NCBI RefSeq assembly: GCF_000012645.1 | Contig: NC_007577.1 | Span: 434,001-498,000, forward strand | Length of the DNA stretch: 64,000 bases | Direction of reading: 5' to 3' | Source: Prochlorococcus marinus str. MIT 9312 | Lineage (GTDB): Bacteria; Cyanobacteriota; Cyanobacteriia; PCC-6307; Cyanobiaceae | Shown here: piece after piece, positions 35,722 through 45,448 of the stretch | Numbering within the stretch: position 1 is the first letter of the stretch | Layout: each line of letters starts with the position of its first letter | Translations under genes and position numbers: made by a program | The notes under the pieces: generated by a model | Told to the model about the DNA's origin: nothing | The model's database searches: none | The model's input: the letters and a program-made list of their open reading frames with translations, nothing else

Positions 35722-36573
35722 TTAAGCAACTATCATTGTGCCTATTCCGGAATTTGTAAAAATCTCAAGTAGTAATGAATGTTCTATTCGTCCATCGATT
35801 ATGTGAGCTGCTTTGACTCCTTGAGCTAAAGCTCTTATGCAGCATTCCGTCTTTGGAATCATCCCTTCAGTGACAATTTTTTTATCAATAAAATTTCTTG
35901 CCTCTTTAAGATTCATTTTTTCAACGAGACTATTTTTGTTATCTTTTTCTTTTAAAATGCCTTGTGTATCAGTAAGAAGAATAAGTTTTTCTGCATTTAT
36001 TGCGGCAGCAATTTCTCCAGCGACAAAATCTGCATTGATATTATGCGAAATACCTTCCATGGTTGATCCAATACTAGAAATAATAGGGATATATCCTTTA
36101 GAAATAAGAGGATCTAATATTTCAGGATTAATTTTTGTGACCTCTCCCACTAACCCATGGCTCCCATCTCCTAATTCTCTGGATTGAATTAAGTTTCCAT
36201 CAAGACCTGATATTCCCACAGCTAGGGATCCAGTTTTGTTAACACCTTTTACAATTTGTTTGTTGACCCTGCCCATTAGGACCATTTCAACAATATCCAT
36301 TGTTTTTTGATCAGTAATTCTTAATCCATTTTCAAATTTAGGAGATATTTCTAATTTCTTTAGCCAATTATTAATCTCGGGACCTCCGCCATGAATTACT
36401 ATGGGACACACTCCCACGCTTGACAAAAGTGCTATATCTCTAAAAAAAGCCTTTTTTAAATTATCATTTTCCATAACAGAACCTCCATACTTGATAACAA
36501 TTTTTCTACCTGAGAAACTTTGTATATATGGAAGTGCTTCGCTTAATATTGATACTCTTTGAGAATCATTCAT
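35722..36573 (-). CDS. argB: Acetylglutamate kinase
   Basis: The enzyme phosphorylates N-acetylglutamate, the controlling step of arginine synthesis, and in cyanobacteria is activated by the PII protein. The 283-residue amino acid kinase-fold protein has KYGGSVME near the start, [16 protein letters not shown], the [20 protein letters not shown] block, and the C-terminal [20 protein letters not shown] with the arginine-sensitive extension. Length is normal. It lies three bases upstream of the DUF3153 gene. Confidence 0.96.
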   Translation of the reverse strand: MNDSQRVSILSEALPYIQSFSGRKIVIKYGGSVMENDNLKKAFFRDIALLSSVGVCPIVIHGGGPEINNWLKKLEISPKFENGLRITDQKTMDIVEMVLMGRVNKQIVKGVNKTGSLAVGISGLDGNLIQSRELGDGSHGLVGEVTKINPEILDPLISKGYIPIISSIGSTMEGISHNINADFVAGEIAAAINAEKLILLTDTQGILKEKDNKNSLVEKMNLKEARNFIDKKIVTEGMIPKTECCIRALAQGVKAAHIIDGRIEHSLLLEIFTNSGIGTMIVA

Positions 36574-36636
36574 TATTAAAAATCAATAAAACTTTATTGA
36601 ATTAAGAAATTAGTTTTTTCAAATATATACCTAAAT

Positions 36637-37167
36637 TTAATAAAAGAGAATAAAATCAAATTCTTTTTTATTATCGTCGATGATAAATTCTGATTCAAGA
36701 CCTTTAACGAAAAACCTGTTTAATCTTTCTTGTTTCTCAATCCATCTTTCTATTGGAACAGCATTTAATTCAAAACGCATTCTGAGACCATTTTTCTCTT
36801 CCTTTGTAATTTCTTCTATTTCTTTTAGTTGAGGAGGATTATCCTCGTTCCACAAATTTAAAGATTCTAATGAAGACTCAAGATGAGCCTTTATCCCATA
36901 CCTCCATCTAGTAACATCTTTAACTAGTGCTGTTAATTCTTTTGGCCTATTAAATCTATTTGTCGTAAAATTCGCCTTGTCAAATAATTCTGCAGGAGGT
37001 ATCTCTGAAGTCTTTAAACCTAATCCAATTAGAAAAATAGGTACTCCATAAAAAAAAGTAGGTACACTTAAGTTTACTGAGTCTGTAAAATAAGCAGTCA
37101 TTCCAACAAAAGCTAATATACCTCCAGTTGTTACGATTAAGTTTCCAGGCGATAAGTATTTCTTCAT
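36637..37167 (-). CDS. DUF2854 family membrane protein
   Basis: A 176-residue protein with two N-terminal membrane helices (about 10-28, LIVTTGGILAFVGMTAYF; and 37-50, TFFYGVPIFLIGLGL) followed by a soluble region (about 55-176). I recognise the cyanobacterial and plastid DUF2854 family from the helical hairpin plus ELTALVKDVTRWRYGIKAHL segment. The function is unknown. It sits upstream of argB (63-base gap) on the same strand and divergent from the 60-residue gene. Confidence 0.82.
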   Translation of the reverse strand: MKKYLSPGNLIVTTGGILAFVGMTAYFTDSVNLSVPTFFYGVPIFLIGLGLKTSEIPPAELFDKANFTTNRFNRPKELTALVKDVTRWRYGIKAHLESSLESLNLWNEDNPPQLKEIEEITKEEKNGLRMRFELNAVPIERWIEKQERLNRFFVKGLESEFIIDDNKKEFDFILFY

Positions 37168-37209
37168 TGTGATTTAGTAGTATGATTTTTAAATGTTCTA
37201 ACAAGTATT

Positions 37210-37392
37210 ATGCAAGATCCTAATACTGCAAATCAAGGCGATTTAATTTTAAAACTTGATCAAGATAGGGCATGGCTCTTAGAAAATCTTGATAAGGGTA
37301 AATGGCCAGAAATTAGAAGCGAACTTGCTTCTCTTGAAAGAAAAATAAGCAAATTAATTATAAGTGTTCAAGAAAATAATGTTGATATTTGA
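37210..37392 (+). CDS. Small conserved hypothetical protein
   Basis: A 60-residue soluble protein, helical with heptad-like leucines (LDQDRAWLLENLDKGKWPEI; RSELASLERKISKLIIS), suggesting a short coiled coil. I do not recognise it. It is divergent from the DUF2854 gene, and its TGA stop is one base from the ssb stop, so the 3' ends are back to back. The clean amphipathic composition makes it a likely true gene. Confidence 0.7.
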   Translation: MQDPNTANQGDLILKLDQDRAWLLENLDKGKWPEIRSELASLERKISKLIISVQENNVDI

Positions 37393-37393
37393 T

Positions 37394-37819
37394 TTAAAAA
37401 GGTATTTCGTCAACTTGCGGCACTAAAGGTGAGCTATCCCAACTAGAATTCTTGGCGTTTTCTTTCTTATCAAATGATCCATTATTTTCTTCTTGATCAG
37501 TTTTAATAATGTCAACTGGCGTTATTTTATGAATCTTTGAAGCTGTTAGTTCTGGTTGCTTTTCTTTAGTTCCATCTTTTCTAGTAACTGAATTCATTCT
37601 AAGACGTCCTTCAATAACTATATTTTGCCCCTCTTTTAGTTCTTCTATCATTTCTTGAGCAATATTTCCCCAACCTAAAATCTTGAGTTCTCTAGCTGGA
37701 TCTTCACTACGTAATCCTTTAAAATTAACAATCATTTCTGCAATTGGAGTCTGGTTCTCTTGCGTATACCTCATTTGGGGAGCGCTATTAATTACCGCTT
37801 GAATTAAACAATGATTCAT
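37394..37819 (-). CDS. ssb: Single-stranded DNA-binding protein
   Basis: A 141-residue OB-fold protein (NHCLIQAVINSAPQMRYTQE; then IAEMIVNFKGLRSEDPAREL and GWGNIAQEMIEELKEGQNIV). The C-terminus (PLVPQVDEIPF) is an acidic, hydrophobic tip like the one that recruits partners in bacterial SSBs. The aromatic pattern is that of cyanobacterial SSB proteins, which are shorter than the E. coli type. It is divergent from cobK (29-base gap) and convergent with the small coiled-coil gene. Confidence 0.88.
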   Translation of the reverse strand: MNHCLIQAVINSAPQMRYTQENQTPIAEMIVNFKGLRSEDPARELKILGWGNIAQEMIEELKEGQNIVIEGRLRMNSVTRKDGTKEKQPELTASKIHKITPVDIIKTDQEENNGSFDKKENAKNSSWDSSPLVPQVDEIPF

Positions 37820-37848
37820 TACTTTACTATTTAATTAAAGACATACTG

Positions 37849-38649
37849 ATGCAGAATCAAGAAAATTGCTACGAAAATGTTTGGATCCTATCAGGAACTT
37901 CTGATGGACCTGTAATGGCTAGTAGGCTTCTTGATCTTAACTATTCAGTTTTTGCAAGTGTTTTAACTTATAGAGCGGCTCAAGCTTATATTGAAAATCC
38001 AAAGTTACATATCATTACAGGTAAATTAAATGATAAAGACGAAATTATTAATTTCATAAAAAAAAATAAAATCAAATGCGTTGTAGATGCTACTCATGCG
38101 TTTGCCGTAATAATTTCTGAGAATCTAAATAAAGCATGTAAAGAAATTAATGTACCTCTTCTAGTATTTGAGAGAAAATCTCTAATGAATAACTCTAGTA
38201 ATATTAATTATATTGATGGTTTAAAGGACATAAATAAAGGTGATCTAAAAAATAAGAACATTCTTCTCGCAATAGGATCAAGATTTCTTAACGATACTGC
38301 TGAATATTATATGAATTGTGAAGCAAACGTCTTTACAAGAGTACTCCCAACCTATGAAAGCATAACCAAAGCTTTTGGATCATGTATAAAAAATTCAAAT
38401 ATAGCGATACTTGAACCAAGGAAAAATGAGGAAGGCTTTTTAGAAAAAAAACTTTGTAATTTCTGGAGGATAGATTATGTACTATGCAGAGAATCTGGAA
38501 GTTATTCTCAGAAAAACTGGGAAAGTATTATTTCTGGAAGTAAGATGAAGTTATTTTTGGTTAAAAGGCCAAAATTTAAAAATGATAATTCTTACTCTTT
38601 CTATCAATACGGAAATTTGATAGATCACATAAAAAATATTGAAGTTTAA
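37849..38649 (+). CDS. cobK: Precorrin-6A reductase
   Basis: The 266-residue protein reduces precorrin-6A in cobalamin synthesis with NADPH. The N-terminal ENVWILSGTSDGPVMASRLL and the CVVDATHAFAVIISENLNKA block are typical of CobK/CbiJ. Adenine-ring contact residues cannot be checked by eye, but length and the overall pattern fit. It is divergent from ssb and six bases upstream of cutA, so these two probably share a transcript. Other B12 genes in this window are cobM and cobO, at separate loci. Confidence 0.88.
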   Translation: MQNQENCYENVWILSGTSDGPVMASRLLDLNYSVFASVLTYRAAQAYIENPKLHIITGKLNDKDEIINFIKKNKIKCVVDATHAFAVIISENLNKACKEINVPLLVFERKSLMNNSSNINYIDGLKDINKGDLKNKNILLAIGSRFLNDTAEYYMNCEANVFTRVLPTYESITKAFGSCIKNSNIAILEPRKNEEGFLEKKLCNFWRIDYVLCRESGSYSQKNWESIISGSKMKLFLVKRPKFKNDNSYSFYQYGNLIDHIKNIEV

Positions 38650-38655
38650 TTCATT

Positions 38656-38961
38656 ATGGAAGTAATAGTCATGATCACAACTGAATCAAGTAAAACAAAT
38701 GCTTTGAGACTGGCTAAGTTACTAATACAAAAAAAGCTCGCGGCTTGTGTTTCTATGAAGCAAATTTCTTCAATTTATAAGTGGAATGATGATATTGAAG
38801 AAACTAAGGAGTTTGAAATAACAATAAAAAGCAAACCAGAATTTAAAGATGATTTAATTGATTTCTTACATAAATTTTCAACATATGATATTCCTCAAAT
38901 TATTTACAAAAAATACCATTCTGAGATTAAATATTATGAATGGATGAATAAGACTATTTAA
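38656..38961 (+). CDS. cutA: Divalent cation tolerance protein CutA
   Basis: A 101-residue ferredoxin-like fold that forms trimers resembling PII proteins. The family blocks are present: IVMITTESSKTNALRLAKLL, KKLAACVSMKQISSIYKWND, EFEITIKSK and the YDIPQIIYKK segment. Conserved CutA has been tied to copper tolerance in E. coli, but its role in cyanobacteria has not been established and it may be a general signalling scaffold. It lies six bases after cobK and convergent with the PfkB-type kinase gene. Confidence 0.93.
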   Translation: MEVIVMITTESSKTNALRLAKLLIQKKLAACVSMKQISSIYKWNDDIEETKEFEITIKSKPEFKDDLIDFLHKFSTYDIPQIIYKKYHSEIKYYEWMNKTI

Positions 38962-38967
38962 TTAAAC

Positions 38968-39972
38968 CTAGCTTATTAATTTTTTAAGATCAATATTGGA
39001 TCTAGATCCTAATTGTGTAATTATTTGCCCTGCACAAATTGAGCCTATCTCTCCACATTTTTTGAGGGAATAATTATTTATTAATCCATGAATAAATCCT
39101 CCGGCATAAATATCTCCCGCTCCTGTAGTATCAATAATCTTCTCTGTCGTTATTGACTTAATTACTTCGACATCATTTTTATTAATTATTAGAGAACCAT
39201 TTCTACCTAGAGTTACTACGACTAATTCACATAAGGACGAGAGGTCTCCTTGGCAGTTTGCTAATTTATCCTTTTTAAATAGACTTAAAACTTCAGATTC
39301 ATTACAAAAAACTATATCTACATAGTTATCAATTAATTCCAAGAAACTCTCTCGATGTCTATCTACACAAAATGAATCAGACAATGAAAGGATTATTTTT
39401 GTATTAGATAGTTTTGCAATTTGAGCGGCTTTAAGAAAAGCATTTTTAGCTAATTCGCTGTCCCATAAATAACCTTCTAAATACAAGTATTTACTTTCTT
39501 TGAGTACACTAAAATCAATATCTTTTGGTTCAAACTCTATTGATGCTCCTAAGTAAGTGCACATAGTTCTTTGAGCATCAGGAGTAATCAAAATAATTGA
39601 ATGAGCTGTTGCCGCCCCTTCTTCAGTTGGTGGAGTATTAAATGTAGTTTTACTTTTTTTTATATCAGAAGAAAAGAAATTGCCAAATTGATCATTTTTC
39701 ACCCTTCCAATAAACTGCACATCATTACCTAATTCTGCTAAACATACAACCGTATTTGCTGAGGACCCCCCTGATATTTGTTTGATAACTTTGCAATTAT
39801 TTAACAATGTCTGGGATTGATCAGAATTAATGAGATTCATTGATCCTTTCTCTAAATTATTGATCTCAAGAAATTCATCTTCAGTATTGACAATAATATC
39901 TACTATTGCGTTGCCCAAACCAACAAGGTCAACTATTTTATTTTGTTCAAAATGTCTAAAAGATGTCCTCAT
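38968..39972 (-). CDS. PfkB-family carbohydrate or nucleoside kinase (adenosine kinase-like)
   Basis: A 334-residue ribokinase-fold protein with GGSSANTVVCLAELG (substrate-binding block), the GRNGSLIINK segment and the catalytic TGAGDIYAGGFIHG (catalytic Asp in GAGD). The N-terminal DLVGLGNAIVDIIV is typical of the family. Cyanobacterial homologues are often annotated adenosine kinase, and adjacency to purA (15-base gap, same strand) is consistent with a purine role, but the substrate cannot be read from sequence alone. Its stop lies six bases from that of convergent cutA. Confidence 0.85.
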   Translation of the reverse strand: MRTSFRHFEQNKIVDLVGLGNAIVDIIVNTEDEFLEINNLEKGSMNLINSDQSQTLLNNCKVIKQISGGSSANTVVCLAELGNDVQFIGRVKNDQFGNFFSSDIKKSKTTFNTPPTEEGAATAHSIILITPDAQRTMCTYLGASIEFEPKDIDFSVLKESKYLYLEGYLWDSELAKNAFLKAAQIAKLSNTKIILSLSDSFCVDRHRESFLELIDNYVDIVFCNESEVLSLFKKDKLANCQGDLSSLCELVVVTLGRNGSLIINKNDVEVIKSITTEKIIDTTGAGDIYAGGFIHGLINNYSLKKCGEIGSICAGQIITQLGSRSNIDLKKLIS

Positions 39973-39987
39973 TAATTTTTTAGTAAA

Positions 39988-41370
<1,383 letters not shown>

Positions 41371-41379
41371 TGAATTGTA

Positions 41380-41817
41380 TCAACTTTCTCTTAGAACCAT
41401 TTTTTCAGCAAGAGAAAATTCTTTGGTTAAACGCTCTTTAAGTTTATCTGGTAAAGGTCTACTTGCAAAGTTTTTGTAATGGCCTGCCATAGCATTTAAT
41501 GCTGTTTGCATTGTGGTAAATGATTGAGTTTTGTTCACCATCCCTCTATTTCTGTATCTAGAAATATAATCAGTTATAAGGGTAAGAGATTCACTTCTTA
41601 CTTCATCTTTATTTGGAGAATCCTTTGGAGTATCAACTGCTATTTGTAATGTTTTAACAACTGAGATTGTATCTTTTGTATAGTCACCAGTCATTGAGGT
41701 TTTTGCAGCTATAGAAGGGGAATTGAATAATGTAAAAATAACAATAAAGGAGAGTGAAAAAGATATAGCTTTGGTGAGATTTTTAATAATTAATTCTGAT
41801 GTCCATTTTAGTAACAT
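41380..41817 (-). CDS. psb27: Photosystem II assembly protein Psb27 (no lipobox cysteine)
   Basis: A 145-residue protein matching Psb27, a lumenal four-helix assembly factor that binds CP43 in photosystem II intermediates. The conserved region begins at TGDYTKDTISVVKTLQIAVD, continues TPKDSPNKDEVRSES, TLITDYISRYRNRGMV and SFTTMQTALNAMAGHYKNFA, all typical of the family. In freshwater homologues the mature N-terminus is a lipid-modified cysteine; here the signal sequence (TLFNSPSIAAKTSMTGDYTK) contains no cysteine at all. Lipid anchoring therefore looks impossible for this protein. It sits 23 bases downstream of proS and 81 upstream of purA. Confidence 0.92.
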   Translation of the reverse strand: MLLKWTSELIIKNLTKAISFSLSFIVIFTLFNSPSIAAKTSMTGDYTKDTISVVKTLQIAVDTPKDSPNKDEVRSESLTLITDYISRYRNRGMVNKTQSFTTMQTALNAMAGHYKNFASRPLPDKLKERLTKEFSLAEKMVLRES

Positions 41818-41840
41818 AATTAGCTCCCAAAAATTTTGCC

Positions 41841-43643
41841 TTAAGAATTTTTATTGTACATTATTTCTGATTCGGAAATAAATGTTTCCAACAATTTATG
41901 GGCACTAATTTTAAATTTAGTATTATTTGTTCTGCATATAAGTTCTACTTCGTTGTTAATAGAATCTCTACCAATAATTATTTGAAAAGGAATTCCAATT
42001 AATTCTGCATCTTTGAATTTCACGCCCGCTCTATCTTCCCTGTCATCAAGAAGAACGTCAATTTTATTAACTAAAAAGTTGTTATATATTTGCTCTGTAA
42101 GGTCTCTTTGAATCTGATCTTTTAGGTTGGTTGGAATAATAATGACTTCAAAAGGAGAAATCTGGATCGGCCAACAAATTCCTTTTTGATCATGATTCTG
42201 TTCAATAGCAGCTTGAGCTATTCTTGTTACTCCAATTCCATAACAACCCATCCATAAATTTTTCAAATGACCATCCTTATCAGAAAACTTAGCATTTAAT
42301 TTTTCACTATATTTTTGTCCTAGTTGAAAAATATGTCCTATCTCAATACCTTTTTTTTCTTTGAGTTCTTCATTATCATTGATTTTTATTTTATCTCCTT
42401 TTTTAGCATTCCTAATATCCTCTATTAGATAATCTTTTGAAGTAAAAGAAAACTCCTGAAAAACTTTGTGGAAATTAACTTTATTCGCACCACTTATAAA
42501 CTTTGAGAGAGTACTTGCAGAATGATCAATTATTCTCGTCCATGTTTTGTCCCAATTAGAACTCGCTTTAATAGTTTCATTATCTAGGTCTGGCCCGATA
42601 AAACCTAAAGGAAAGTTAACTAGGTTTTTTTCGATAATTTTTATGTCTTCAATTTTCTGAAGATGCAGGAGGTTGGAACTATGAAGTTTATTTATTAAGT
42701 TAAAAAGCTTTACTTCATTAATATGTTGATCTCCTCTTATGCAAGCAAGAATTGGGACCTCCGATTTAATCTCAAACTTTGCAAGAAATACTACGACTTT
42801 AATAATCTGACTAGGGTCTAAATTATTATTTTTACAAACTTCGAGAATTGTTTTTTGTTCAGGTGTTTCTATCCATCCTGAAATATTATTTTTTAATGGA
42901 ATAGGTTGAGAGGGAATGGAAACAGCTTTTTCAATATTCGCAGCATATGAACCGCTTTGAGTAAACAAGATGGAGTCTTCCCCAGCATCTGCAGTTACCA
43001 TAAATTCTTTGGAGGAGGCCCCGCCAATGGCTCCACTATCTGCTTCAACCCCTACTGTCTCTAGTCCACAAGATTTAAAAATATTTTCGTAAGCATTGCC
43101 CACCTTTTCATAAAATGAAGCCAGGTCTTTTTCTGAAGAATGGAAAGAATAACCATCTTTCATTATAAATTCTCTACTCCTCATTAATCCAAATCTTGGC
43201 CTTATTTCATCTCTAAATTTTGTCTGAATTTGGTAAAAACATTGAGGTAATTGCTTATAGGAGTTGATGATCTCTGATGCAATACTTGTTATCACCTCTT
43301 CGTGAGTTGGAGCTAAACCAAATTCTTTCCCTTGTCTGTCTTTTAGATTAAACATTATTCCTTCCCCTGCAGTATATCCTTCCCACCTTTCACTTTTTTT
43401 CCATAAATTTGCAGGATGAAGTTGAGGTAAGAGTAATTTTGTGCAACCAATACTATTGAGTTCTATCTCTATTATTTTAGATATTTTCTCAATAACTTTA
43501 AGCATTATTGGCATGTATGCATAAATGCCGCTGTAAACTCTGCGAATGTAACCAGCTTTTAAAAGTAATTGATGTGAAATAATCTCAGCTTCAGAAGGTG
43601 TGTCACGAAGTGTCCCCAGAGGAAATGAGGTGGTTACTCGCAT
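41841..43643 (-). CDS. proS: Prolyl-tRNA synthetase
   Basis: A 600-residue class II synthetase. Motif 1 is around FPLGTLRDTPSEAEIISHQL and LLPQLHPANLWKKSERWEGY; motif 2 around RDEIRPRFGLMRSREFIMKD; motif 3 near GCYGIGVTRIAQAAIEQNHD. Between them lies an insertion (about 225-400) like the YbaK-type editing (INS) domain, so it is of the bacterial ProS1 type with proofreading. Length matches. It lies upstream of psb27 on the same strand; the 174-base gap before it carries an unusual GC-richer element. Confidence 0.96.
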   Translation of the reverse strand: MRVTTSFPLGTLRDTPSEAEIISHQLLLKAGYIRRVYSGIYAYMPIMLKVIEKISKIIEIELNSIGCTKLLLPQLHPANLWKKSERWEGYTAGEGIMFNLKDRQGKEFGLAPTHEEVITSIASEIINSYKQLPQCFYQIQTKFRDEIRPRFGLMRSREFIMKDGYSFHSSEKDLASFYEKVGNAYENIFKSCGLETVGVEADSGAIGGASSKEFMVTADAGEDSILFTQSGSYAANIEKAVSIPSQPIPLKNNISGWIETPEQKTILEVCKNNNLDPSQIIKVVVFLAKFEIKSEVPILACIRGDQHINEVKLFNLINKLHSSNLLHLQKIEDIKIIEKNLVNFPLGFIGPDLDNETIKASSNWDKTWTRIIDHSASTLSKFISGANKVNFHKVFQEFSFTSKDYLIEDIRNAKKGDKIKINDNEELKEKKGIEIGHIFQLGQKYSEKLNAKFSDKDGHLKNLWMGCYGIGVTRIAQAAIEQNHDQKGICWPIQISPFEVIIIPTNLKDQIQRDLTEQIYNNFLVNKIDVLLDDREDRAGVKFKDAELIGIPFQIIIGRDSINNEVELICRTNNTKFKISAHKLLETFISESEIMYNKNS

Positions 43644-43701
43644 ACAAAAAATAATTTAATAATAGTTAATTTTATCAATTAAGATGAAAAAAAAATAAAA
43701 A

Positions 43702-43745
43702 GTGTCTTGAGTCCCTCAACGCCGCTAGTCTTGAAATATTCTTTT
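43702..43745. other. GC-richer hairpin element upstream of proS
   Basis: Within the AT-rich gap between proS and a small DNA-binding-like gene is a compact island with the hairpin TTGAG-TCC-CTCAA (43707-43719) and the direct repeat GTCTTGA at 43704-43710 and 43728-43734. On the minus strand the hairpin is followed by a T-run (CTTTTTATTTTTTTTTC), which resembles an intrinsic terminator of a small RNA or leader. No known RNA family is recognised. Confidence 0.35.
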
Positions 43746-43817
43746 TGCTACCTTCTTCAGTAATGAAGTACAAACTCTTTTAAAAAGTTCATTATTTCTA
43801 AAACATTTTTTAAGGTT

Positions 43818-44168
43818 ATGGAAAATATAGATTCTAATATTTCTAACGAAGAAGAATTAGTAGGTATTGATGAAGTTCAAAAATTCTTAAACAGATCAAG
43901 AGCCTCTGTTTATCGTTATACAAACACTGATTTAAGAAATCTAAACCCTAGTTTTAATCCAAGAAAATTAAATCCCGAATTTAGAACTGATCAAAAAGAT
44001 CCGCTAAAATTCCATCCTAATGAAGTAGCAAGATTTGCAAAAGATATTTTGAGAATTAAGGAAGTAACTGTAGAGGTATTTAATACACCTTCCTCGGCGG
44101 CTCAAAACATACTTGTACAAATATTAGACGAATTAAAATCTATTAGGTCATTACTAGAAAAAGAATAA
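43818..44168 (+). CDS. Small MerR/excisionase-like DNA-binding protein
   Basis: A 116-residue protein. Residues 16-45 (ELVGIDEVQKFLNRSRASVYRY) form a winged-helix-turn-helix typical of MerR or excisionase-like helical DNA-binding domains, then a basic segment (FNPRKLNPEFRTDQKDPLKF) and a C-terminal helix (VQILDELKSIRSLLEKE) that could dimerise. Proteins like this are sometimes annotated 'resolvase' in cyanobacteria, without a catalytic domain. It may be a regulator of a neighbouring gene. It lies between proS and the four-gene pyrophosphatase run. Confidence 0.72.
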   Translation: MENIDSNISNEEELVGIDEVQKFLNRSRASVYRYTNTDLRNLNPSFNPRKLNPEFRTDQKDPLKFHPNEVARFAKDILRIKEVTVEVFNTPSSAAQNILVQILDELKSIRSLLEKE

Positions 44169-44175
44169 TTAAGAA

Positions 44176-44204
44176 GTCAATAAACAATGTTTTGATTTAT
44201 TGAC
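44176..44204. terminator. Perfect 9-base hairpin downstream of DNA-binding-like gene
   Basis: GTCAATAAA (44176-44184) and TTTATTGAC (44196-44204) pair perfectly around an 11-base loop, eight bases after the stop codon of the small DNA-binding-like gene. There is no T-run after the stem, so it may be a weak terminator, an RNA stabiliser or an operator for the gene that begins at 44265. The right arm includes a TTGACA that could double as a -35 box. Confidence 0.4.
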
Positions 44205-44264
44205 ATTTAGAATGTAGGATAATTATGTTCAATTATCTCCTTAACCTTTACCAATTAAGAGTTC

Positions 44265-44522
44265 TTGAGTTATACAAAATCAAAGCACTTTATAAAAAGT
44301 AAATCAAGCGAAGAATCTTCTCTTAAATCTACTTTAAGTGATTTTGAAAGAGATGATGATGATGACCCCTTAAGTATAAGGAGTTTATGTATAACATCTC
44401 TAGGTATTATTTTTGCCTTTATGATATTTTTATTACCTTCAATCGGCATTTTAATTGGAAGACCTTTCTCTCAAGGGAAAGAGGTAATTATTAATCACGA
44501 TTTTAAAAAAGATGGATCTTAG
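44265..44522 (+). CDS. Small single-pass membrane protein of unknown function
   Basis: An 85-residue protein with an acidic, Asp-rich cytoplasmic part ([20 protein letters not shown]), one membrane helix (about 45-65, [20 protein letters not shown]) and a short basic tail ([15 protein letters not shown]). The start is a TTG; no in-frame ATG exists nearby, so a slightly different start is possible. It overlaps the pyrophosphatase paralogue by 11 bases and heads a tight four-gene run. Not recognised. Confidence 0.65.
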   Translation: MSYTKSKHFIKSKSSEESSLKSTLSDFERDDDDDPLSIRSLCITSLGIIFAFMIFLLPSIGILIGRPFSQGKEVIINHDFKKDGS

Positions 44523-45066
44523 TTCGATACCTCCATCTCCAATGAAGGGAATAGTAAATATTGTTGTTGAAATACCTGCAGGAAGTAGGAATAAGTATGA
44601 ATATTGTTCTGAGGCAGGAATAATGGCATTGGATAGAGTACTTCATTCTTCTGTGAGGTACCCTTTTGACTATGGTTTTATCCCAAATACCCTTGCAGAT
44701 GATGGAGCTCCTCTTGATGCGATGGTGATAATGGACGAACCTACTTTTGCTGGTTGTCTAATAAAAGCTAGACCTATTGGAGTTTTGGACATGCATGATT
44801 GTGGTGCATATGACGGAAAACTTTTATGCGTGCCTATGGCTAATCCTAGACAGGCAAATATAGTAAGTATAAAGCAAATTGCTCCTAATCAACTCGAGGA
44901 TGTTGCTGAATTTTTTAGAACTAGTAAAGGACTTGATGGAAGAACAGTTCAAATTGATGGTTGGAGGGATTTTGATGCAGTTGAAAATCTATTGAAAAAT
45001 TGCACACCCCTAAAAAAGAAAAGCTTTAAAGTGCTTAAGAAATCAACCATTAGTAAAGTAAATTGA
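44512..45066 (+). CDS. Family I pyrophosphatase paralogue with active-site substitutions
   Basis: A 184-residue protein closely resembling cyanobacterial soluble pyrophosphatase. Most catalytic residues align, but the central DGDPLD motif reads DGAPLD (Asp to Ala at residue 66, the E. coli Asp67 general-base position) and the Tyr141 position (FFRTSKG) is Ser138. Activity is therefore doubtful. I recall a report that pyrophosphatases of marine picocyanobacteria of this type are inactive; I cannot check it. It overlaps the preceding membrane-protein gene and its TTGA stop-start is shared with the next gene. It may have a regulatory or structural role. Confidence 0.88.
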   Translation: MDLSSIPPSPMKGIVNIVVEIPAGSRNKYEYCSEAGIMALDRVLHSSVRYPFDYGFIPNTLADDGAPLDAMVIMDEPTFAGCLIKARPIGVLDMHDCGAYDGKLLCVPMANPRQANIVSIKQIAPNQLEDVAEFFRTSKGLDGRTVQIDGWRDFDAVENLLKNCTPLKKKSFKVLKKSTISKVN

Positions 45067-45419
45067 AGAAAATAATTTTTTATAGTTATTTAAAATGCTC
45101 TACTTGCCGAAAAGCTGCTAAGTGGCTTGATAAAAAAGATTTTGAATACCAATTAATTGATATTGTAAAAGAACCTCCACTATTAGATTATTTAAATTTA
45201 GCTTTAGAACAATACTCTCCTGATAAAAAAAGGATTTTTAATACAAGAGGGAAAGCCTTTAAATCGATTAATCTTGATATTTACTCTTTATCAAAAGAGG
45301 AAATAATTCAACTTCTTTTAAGTGATGGTAAATTAATAAAAAGACCGTTTTTGGTTTATGAAGAAAAAAAAGTGATACTAGGGTTTAACGAAATTGAATA
45401 TGCCGAACAATTTATGTAA
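45063..45419 (+). CDS. ArsC/Spx-like thioredoxin-fold protein
   Basis: A 118-residue thioredoxin-fold protein with the CxxC motif in [13 protein letters not shown] (Cys12 and Cys15), a C-terminal [19 protein letters not shown] and a conserved IKRPFLV strand. This is the ArsC/Spx/MgsR superfamily. True arsenate reductases have one redox cysteine and extra residues that are not clear here, so it may be a Spx-like redox regulator or a generic thiol protein. The TTG start overlaps the preceding stop as TTGA. It belongs to the same run as the pyrophosphatase paralogue and lepB. Confidence 0.8.
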   Translation: MKKIIFYSYLKCSTCRKAAKWLDKKDFEYQLIDIVKEPPLLDYLNLALEQYSPDKKRIFNTRGKAFKSINLDIYSLSKEEIIQLLLSDGKLIKRPFLVYEEKKVILGFNEIEYAEQFM

Positions 45420-45448
45420 GGTTAAAAAATCAATCCTTAAATAAATTT

